Source of the DNA: Sporosarcina sp. NCCP-2222
GTDB taxonomy: Bacteria > Bacillota > Bacilli > Bacillales_A > Planococcaceae
NCBI RefSeq assembly: GCF_023168145.1
Contig: NZ_BQYK01000007.1
Coordinates: forward strand, 152,158 to 190,559
DNA length: 38,402 bases
Direction of reading: 5' to 3'
The position numbers were made by a program, and so were the translations under genes. Of the stretch, positions 34,233-38,402 are shown one piece after another. Below the pieces are notes generated by a model, which worked only from the letters and a program-made list of their open reading frames with translations, was not told the DNA's origin and did no database searches. Numbering within the stretch: the stretch's first letter is position 1; every line of letters begins with the position of its first letter.

Positions 34233-35492
34233 TTATTCTTTTCCTAGTTGAACTGCTTTTTTAATATCCTTCAAGGAACGAGACGGGCCATACATTAGGA
34301 CGCCGCCGCGGTAGACACGAGCCCCAAACCAGCCAAGCAGGAACAAGGTGACTAGCATAATGCCGATGGATAAAAGCGGTTCCCATAGCGGCAAGTTCAG
34401 CATACCGACACGCAAGAACATGACGAGCGGTGTGAAGAACGGGAAATACGAAGCATATTTCAAAAAGCCAAGTTCCGGATTATTCAGCCCCGCCATCGCA
34501 ATAAGGAATGCTGCAACGATCAGCAACGACATTGGCATGATCATCTGCTGGACATCCTCTGTCCGGCTGACGAGCGAACCAAGCAATGCCGCCAGCGTGG
34601 CATATAAGAAATAGCCGAGCAGAAAGAAAATAACCGCATACACCAATGTGGCGACATTGAAATTAGATAGATTCAGCATATCCAAGAAACCGCCTGTTTC
34701 TTTTGTTTTCGAGGTATTAAAAGCAATGAATCCAGCTAAACCGTAAATGATAATTTGGACGATGCCAAGCATTCCAATGCCGAATACTTTAGCAAACATA
34801 TGCTTTACGGGCGATACACTGGAAATTAGGATTTCCATAACCCGAGACGATTTTTCCGTAGCGACTTCCATCGCAATCATACTGGAATACATGATGACCG
34901 AAAAATAAATGACAAACATTAACACATAGACAAGAACGCTCGCCTGCATCAATTCTTCCTCCGACTTCGCAGACGGAGATACGTTTTTCTGCTCAAATTG
35001 GATCGGGGTGAAAAGGGACTGGACCTGCTCTCCTGTCAACGACAATTGTTGAGCATTCATTTGCGTTTGGATGGTTTGAAGCGATTCTTGCAGTTGTCCC
35101 GGGATATCGAAATCTATGACGCTTTTCGTCATATACTTCGCTTGGATTGTATTCCCCTCGTTCAAATTCAACGTAACAAAAGAATCTAATTTACCTTCTT
35201 TCACTTGCTTTTCAAGTTCGGATTCCGCAAGATCGGATTGCACAAGCTTCAATGAATCCGCTGATTCCATCTGTGCTTTCAACATCGGGAAAAGCACACC
35301 GCTATTATCAATGACCTTCAGCTCATTTGCCGCCTCGTCATCCCCAGTGACATTTTTGACCGTGTCAACGATGTTGCCGATGTTGGCAAATATGAAAATC
35401 GCCGCCACCATAATGGCTGTCGTAATAATGAAAGACTTCGCCTTTGCCTTAGTGACAAAAGCCTGTTTAAAAATAATCCAAAACTCACGCAT
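34233..35492 (-). CDS. yhaP: ABC transporter permease YhaP (NatB-like)
   Basis: A 419-residue ABC-2 type permease. There is one N-terminal membrane segment (about 20-40), a large outside domain (about 45-185), then five to six membrane segments between 190 and 400 with the family motif ATEKSSRVMEILISSVSP. It resembles NatB-type sodium or peptide efflux permeases; the substrate is unknown. It overlaps yhaQ by 8 bp, so the two form one transporter. The C-terminal tail ends RSLKDIKKAVQLGKE. Confidence 0.92.
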   Translation of the reverse strand: MREFWIIFKQAFVTKAKAKSFIITTAIMVAAIFIFANIGNIVDTVKNVTGDDEAANELKVIDNSGVLFPMLKAQMESADSLKLVQSDLAESELEKQVKEGKLDSFVTLNLNEGNTIQAKYMTKSVIDFDIPGQLQESLQTIQTQMNAQQLSLTGEQVQSLFTPIQFEQKNVSPSAKSEEELMQASVLVYVLMFVIYFSVIMYSSMIAMEVATEKSSRVMEILISSVSPVKHMFAKVFGIGMLGIVQIIIYGLAGFIAFNTSKTKETGGFLDMLNLSNFNVATLVYAVIFFLLGYFLYATLAALLGSLVSRTEDVQQMIMPMSLLIVAAFLIAMAGLNNPELGFLKYASYFPFFTPLVMFLRVGMLNLPLWEPLLSIGIMLVTLFLLGWFGARVYRGGVLMYGPSRSLKDIKKAVQLGKE

Positions 35493-36384
35493 GCTCTTTC
35501 CCCACTTTCGCTATAAAGATTTCCTGCAAGGACGGTTCCTCAATCTCAAAATGGCGGATCGGGCCGGCTTGCATGGCGCCAGTGAGCAACTGTTGAGCAA
35601 CCTTTTCGTCCTCGATTTGGAAGATGCCCCCTTCTACCGTTTTCGTAAAGCCGGTAACACCCGCAATGGATTCCAACGCCGTCAAATCATGATCCGCTTT
35701 GATTTGTACATTTTGTCTGCCAAATGAGCGCTTTACTTCGCGCAGCGAGCCTCTCACAATCTGATTTCCTTTATGGATAATGCTAAGCTGTTCACATAAT
35801 TCCTCCACATGGTCCATCCGGTGGCTAGAGAAGACGATCGTCGCCCCATTATTCCGAAAATCGAGGATAGCGCTTTTTAACATTTCCACATTGACGGGAT
35901 CCAAGCCAGAAAACGGTTCATCTAAGATGAGCAGTCTCGGATTATGCATCAATGCGGCAATCACTTGTATTTTTTGTTGATTCCCTTTTGACAGCTCTTC
36001 CACCCGTTTGTTTTTATATTGCGGTACTTCGAACCGTTCGAGCCAATGGTCGATTGCCTTTTTTGCATCATTCTTTTTCATGCCTCGCAATTCTCCGAGA
36101 AAGACGAGCTGATCTTCCACTTTCATCTTCGGATAAAGTCCGCGCTCCTCCGGCAAATAGCCGATTTCGGGACTTGTCGCATAGGAAATCCTCTTGCCGT
36201 TCCACGTAATTGTCCCTTCATTAGGCGTCAGCAAACCCAACACCATCCGAAACGTTGTCGTTTTTCCTGCTCCATTGGCCCCCAGAAAACCATACATGGT
36301 CCCTTCTTCTACCGATAAATTCAGGTGATCGACTGCTGTGAAATCACCAAATCTTTTCGTCACATTCTCCAATAATAATGTCAT
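35485..36384 (-). CDS. yhaQ: ABC transporter ATP-binding protein YhaQ (NatA-like)
   Basis: A 299-residue ABC ATPase: Walker A GANGAGKTT, signature LSKGNQQKI, Walker B LLILDEPFSGLDP, H-loop SSHRMDHVEEL, and a C-terminal DUF4162-type extension (about 215-295). Partner permease is YhaP (8-bp overlap). GAGGGG precedes the ATG at 36384. A TGAAAC-N17-CGTA element about 40 to 60 bases upstream suggests an extracytoplasmic-function sigma factor promoter. Confidence 0.94.
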   Translation of the reverse strand: MTLLLENVTKRFGDFTAVDHLNLSVEEGTMYGFLGANGAGKTTTFRMVLGLLTPNEGTITWNGKRISYATSPEIGYLPEERGLYPKMKVEDQLVFLGELRGMKKNDAKKAIDHWLERFEVPQYKNKRVEELSKGNQQKIQVIAALMHNPRLLILDEPFSGLDPVNVEMLKSAILDFRNNGATIVFSSHRMDHVEELCEQLSIIHKGNQIVRGSLREVKRSFGRQNVQIKADHDLTALESIAGVTGFTKTVEGGIFQIEDEKVAQQLLTGAMQAGPIRHFEIEEPSLQEIFIAKVGKEHA

Positions 36385-36418
36385 CAGTTTCCCCTCTCTC
36401 TTTCCCTGCTATCCTACT

Positions 36419-36445
36419 TACGCAATAGGCAGCATATTCGTTTCA
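36419..36445 (-). promoter_or_regulatory. Sigma-W-like promoter of yhaQ-yhaP
   Basis: Minus strand TGAAAC (36445-36440), 17 bases, CGTA (36422-36419). Both elements match the sigma-W consensus; the spacer is one base longer than the usual 16. Confidence 0.5.
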
Positions 36446-36446
36446 C

Positions 36447-36749
36447 TTATAATCTTTTATTCAGAATCATTACTGCCACAGCGTATGATATGAGCATAAT
36501 GCCGTATGCCGAAGCAACCAGTACGAATGCGAGAGCGACACCTTCAAAAATGAGTGCGCCGAGCCACATAAGAGCAAGGACAATGACTGTAATGCCCCAA
36601 GATATTGTCCGCGCTTTCGTATGCACCGCTTCGTACCGCTCATCGAACCTCCGCTCTTTCCTGCCCTTCCGGAAGTAAAGCAATGCGACTAACAGGACAG
36701 CCCCCGCTCCTGTAATAAAACCTGCGAGTGTTTCCAATGTTGGATTCAT
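36447..36749 (-). CDS. Small membrane protein, paralogue of the next gene (DUF2178-like)
   Basis: About 100 residues with three hydrophobic segments (about 8-26, 50-68, 72-95) and a conserved cytoplasmic motif KERRFDERYEAVHTKARTIS. It closely resembles the neighbouring 103-residue protein in length, topology and motif. The ATG at 36749 lies 7 bases after GGGGGG; a TTG one codon earlier is also possible. It is the last gene of an operon with an XRE regulator. The function is unknown. Confidence 0.75.
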   Translation of the reverse strand: MNPTLETLAGFITGAGAVLLVALLYFRKGRKERRFDERYEAVHTKARTISWGITVIVLALMWLGALIFEGVALAFVLVASAYGIMLISYAVAVMILNKRL

Positions 36750-36766
36750 CAAGAATCCCCCCTTTT

Positions 36767-37078
36767 TTAATTCTGTTTATTCGCTATGGCGGCGCCAATG
36801 CCGTAGGAAATCATATGGATGACCCAGATTGCAGCTAAGATGAAGAAAGCTAATTTGGGACCTTCCACAATCATGACAATGGCCCATGCAACTAAAATCG
36901 CCACCGTCGTCGCTCCCCAGGAGATCGACCTGGCTTGCCTATGAATATTTGTATAGCGCTCGTCAAACCTGCGTTCCTTCTTCCCTTTCCTCCTGCTGAA
37001 ATAGAAGATAATACCGGCAATCGCCAAACCTAACGGCAACCCGGATAAAAATGCCCATATATCGAATTCTTCGTACAA
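36767..37078 (-). CDS. Small membrane protein, paralogue of the previous gene (DUF2178-like)
   Basis: A 103-residue protein with hydrophobic segments at about 10-27, 51-68 and 73-95 and the motif KERRFDERYTNIHRQARSIS. It shares KERRFDERY and AR(S/T)ISWG with the next gene, so the pair arose by duplication. The start is TTG at 37078, 8 bases after GGAGGAGG; the preceding XRE gene stops 4 bases before it. Such XRE plus small membrane protein operons are frequent in Firmicutes, but their task is unknown. Confidence 0.75.
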   Translation of the reverse strand: MYEEFDIWAFLSGLPLGLAIAGIIFYFSRRKGKKERRFDERYTNIHRQARSISWGATTVAILVAWAIVMIVEGPKLAFFILAAIWVIHMISYGIGAAIANKQN

Positions 37079-37081
37079 CTG

Positions 37082-37270
37082 TCATTCCTCCTCCGGTAAG
37101 AAAATATCTTCAATCCTGCAAGCAAAGAGCTTCGCGATTTTGAAGGCTAAAATGAGGGATGGGTTATATCGTCCTTTTTCCAAAGAAATGATCGTTTGTC
37201 TGGATACATCCAGCTTTTCCGCAAGATCGTCCTGCGTCCAACCCATCTCCGTCCTCTTTTCTTTTATCAA
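37082..37270 (-). CDS. XRE-family transcriptional regulator (YgzD-like)
   Basis: A 62-residue Cro/CI-type helix-turn-helix with TQDDLAEKLDVSRQTIISLE as the core and YNPSLILAFKIAKLFACRIE following. TTG at 37270 is the nearest standard start, but GGAGGAG is 16 bases away. A CTG at 37279 in the same frame would be 7 bases from that site and would add three residues (MNN), giving an N-terminus MNNLIKEKR usual for this family. The gene leads an operon with two membrane proteins and is preceded by an operator of three 16-bp units, so it probably represses itself. Confidence 0.88.
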   Translation of the reverse strand: MIKEKRTEMGWTQDDLAEKLDVSRQTIISLEKGRYNPSLILAFKIAKLFACRIEDIFLPEEE

Positions 37271-37302
37271 GTTATTCAGTTGGATGCTCCTCCCCTCGTT
37301 TT

Positions 37303-37350
37303 GTAAAGTTTCTTTTACGTAAAGCTAACTTTACGTAAAGTTTACTTTAC
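37303..37350. promoter_or_regulatory. Operator of three tandem 16-bp inverted repeats (XRE operon)
   Basis: Three contiguous 16-bp units, each GTAAAG-N4-CTTTAC (37303-37318, with TTTTAC as its right arm, 37319-37334, 37335-37350). Read across unit borders this also gives two CTTTACGTAAAG palindromes. A further CTTTAC lies at 37373-37378. The array overlaps the -10 and the start of the XRE operon transcript, which fits cooperative binding by the XRE protein. Confidence 0.75.
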
Positions 37351-37367
37351 CTCAATTGCATTGTCAA
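37339..37367 (-). promoter_or_regulatory. Sigma-A promoter of the XRE operon
   Basis: Minus strand TTGACA (37367-37362), 17-bp spacer, TAAACT (37344-37339). The -10 lies within the repeat array. Confidence 0.7.
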
Positions 37368-37396
37368 GCAACCTTTACATATTATTTTTCGGTATG

Positions 37397-37436
37397 AATG
37401 AATGACTGTTCATTTATTAGCATGGCGTTGTATAAT
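37397..37436 (+). promoter_or_regulatory. Promoter region of the YhzD-like gene with a palindrome
   Basis: A TATAAT -10 is at 37431-37436. The -35 zone is overlapped by AATGAA-N6-TTCATT (37397-37414), an operator-like inverted repeat. No good -35 match is seen. Confidence 0.4.
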
Positions 37437-37465
37437 AGAAAAAAGTGAACGGAGGGATGGTACAC

Positions 37466-37651
37466 ATGAGGACGTATAAATTGACGGCATATGAAAAGAA
37501 TGGGGAATTGCTGACGGAGGAGACTTTTACTGCGGCGACGGACGAGGAAGCGAAGAAAAAAGGACGGGTCATGCTGGAAGAGAAAAGCTTGGCAGAAAAG
37601 ACGCATCGCCTGGCTTCGCCTGCAGGGAAGCTATTGCTCTTCCATACATGA
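37466..37651 (+). CDS. YhzD-like small protein
   Basis: A 61-residue protein starting MRTYKLTAYEKNGELLTEE, with the C-terminal EKTHRLASPAGKLLLFHT. This pattern resembles the YhzD family of Bacillales (from memory, not checked). ATG at 37466 is 9 bases after GGAGGG. It lies 33 bp before mgsA and is probably cotranscribed. The function is unknown. Confidence 0.65.
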   Translation: MRTYKLTAYEKNGELLTEETFTAATDEEAKKKGRVMLEEKSLAEKTHRLASPAGKLLLFHT

Positions 37652-37684
37652 TATACTGAAGAAAATACTTCCGGAGGTAGCTGT

Positions 37685-38104
37685 ATGAACATCGCGCTTA
37701 TTGCACACGATCAGAAAAAAGATGAAATGGTGAACTTTACCATTGCCTATGAGCATATCTTTTCACAATATACGTTATACGGGACAGGAACAACGGGGAA
37801 ACGAATTATGGAGGAAACCGACTTGCATGTCAATCGGCTAATGTCCGGACCGCTGGGTGGCGATCAGCAAATCGGGTCAATGATCGCGACCGGGGAACTG
37901 GACCTCATCATTTTCTTCCGCGATCCCTTAACCGCCCAGCCACATGAACCGGATGTCAGTGCTCTCTTGCGTTTATGCGATGTCTATGGTGTTCCCCTTG
38001 CGACGAATATCGCAACGGCGGAACTGCTTATACGTGCGATTGAGAAAGGCTACTTCTCCTGGCGGGATACAGCAGAAAAATATCGTTCCAAAGGGCTTAT
38101 GTGA
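37685..38104 (+). CDS. mgsA: Methylglyoxal synthase
   Basis: Converts dihydroxyacetone phosphate to methylglyoxal and phosphate, a bypass of lower glycolysis. The 139-residue product has the family pattern [21 protein letters not shown] (34-38), the catalytic segment [11 protein letters not shown] with Asp60 and QPHEPD with His87. GGAGGTAGCTGT precedes the ATG. A palindromic terminator follows. It fits the carbon-control theme of the window. Confidence 0.96.
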   Translation: MNIALIAHDQKKDEMVNFTIAYEHIFSQYTLYGTGTTGKRIMEETDLHVNRLMSGPLGGDQQIGSMIATGELDLIIFFRDPLTAQPHEPDVSALLRLCDVYGVPLATNIATAELLIRAIEKGYFSWRDTAEKYRSKGLM

Positions 38105-38116
38105 AAAATTATAATA

Positions 38117-38146
38117 AAACCCGCCTCCAAATTTGGAGGCGGGTTT
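38117..38146 (+). terminator. Bidirectional terminator between mgsA and the STAS gene
   Basis: A 30-bp perfect palindrome centred on AAATTT with arms AAACCCGCCTCCAA. TTT ends both strands and T-rich sequence follows on the minus strand. Confidence 0.9.
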
Positions 38147-38151
38147 ACTAT

Positions 38152-38402
38152 TTATTGCAACAAATACGTACGAAGTGCCTGCTGCAAGGAACCAATCGTT
38201 TCTGTCTGTTCATCAAACCGGACGCCGAGCCTGATAATGTTTCGTACCACATCCGGCCGCAGTCCAGTAATCACAGTTCGGCATCCCATCATCGATGCGC
38301 CGTCAATAATTTTCATCAATTGGTCGATTACTTCGACCTCCATATTGGCAATGCCTGATAAATCCATAAATAATGTTTGAATGCGCAACCGGCTGATTTC
38401 CA
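38152..38402 (-). CDS. RsbR-type STAS-domain protein, C-terminal part (cut by window edge)
   Basis: About 83 C-terminal codons are present; the frame is open to the window end, so the start is outside. The sequence is a STAS domain of the RsbR group: MDLSGIANMEVEVIDQLM, then MMGCRTVITGLRPDVVRNII. RsbR paralogues are stressosome components controlling RsbT and thus sigma-B. The Thr in VITGLRP matches one of the phosphorylated positions known in RsbRA; the other appears to be Val (NMEVEV), although this alignment is by eye. The N-terminal sensor domain is not visible. Confidence 0.85.
   Translation of the reverse strand, partial: EISRLRIQTLFMDLSGIANMEVEVIDQLMKIIDGASMMGCRTVITGLRPDVVRNIIRLGVRFDEQTETIGSLQQALRTYLLQ

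Overview
The window is a low-to-middle G+C Gram-positive chromosome segment. Nearly every gene has a clear Bacillus subtilis counterpart (CggR, Crh, WhiA, RapZ, YvcK, ScoC, PrsA, EcsAB, YhaMNO). The protein sequences and several features (extra-short IDEAL and YjcZ genes, TTG starts, 21-bp intergenic repeats) suggest a member of the Planococcaceae, such as Sporosarcina or a relative. That family-level placement is an inference. There are no insertion sequences, prophage genes or CRISPR arrays. The region is mostly ordinary core chromosome with a well-readable regulatory layer.

Layout. From 1 to 5.4 kb, minus strand: pgk (5' end only), gapA and cggR with a CggR operator, a small glutaredoxin, a noncoding stretch with six 21-bp tandem repeats, a lemA-TPM pair, and clpP with a CtsR box. 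A plus-strand tRNA-Arg(CCG) follows with its own promoter and terminator. From 5.7 to 9.4 kb: the operon yvcI-rapZ-yvcK-whiA-crh. From 9.6 to 12.2 kb: trxB and a TPR protein. From 12.3 to 16.2 kb: hprK-lgt-yvoD-ppaX-yvoF. From 16.4 to 22.6 kb: uvrB-uvrA behind a LexA box, and yvlB behind a near-perfect sigma-W promoter. All of this matches the B. subtilis yvc/yvo/yvl neighbourhood.

From 22.7 to 36.4 kb the order switches to the B. subtilis yha neighbourhood: ecsA-ecsB plus an IDEAL-domain protein, hit, trpP, a YtxH protein, scoC, a small membrane protein, a 30-residue YjcZ-like gene, prsA, yhaO-yhaN-yhaM and the ABC transporter yhaQ-yhaP. The last 2 kb hold a small XRE-regulator operon with two paralogous membrane proteins and an unusually regular operator, a YhzD-like protein, mgsA, and the 3' end of an RsbR-type STAS gene.

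Functional themes. Carbon control: HprK, its pyrophosphatase PpaX, Crh, YvcK, RapZ, CggR, GapA, Pgk, MgsA. DNA repair: UvrAB and the YhaNO Mre11/Rad50-like pair. Secretion and envelope: PrsA, Ecs, Lgt, LemA/TPM, YvlB. The most interesting signals are regulatory: the 3x16-bp operator of the XRE operon, candidate sigma-W promoters, a possible TRAP site over the trpP ribosome-binding site, a GC-rich structured leader before hit, and a promoter placed upstream of a terminator hairpin in front of the TPR gene. No clearly new multi-gene system was seen.
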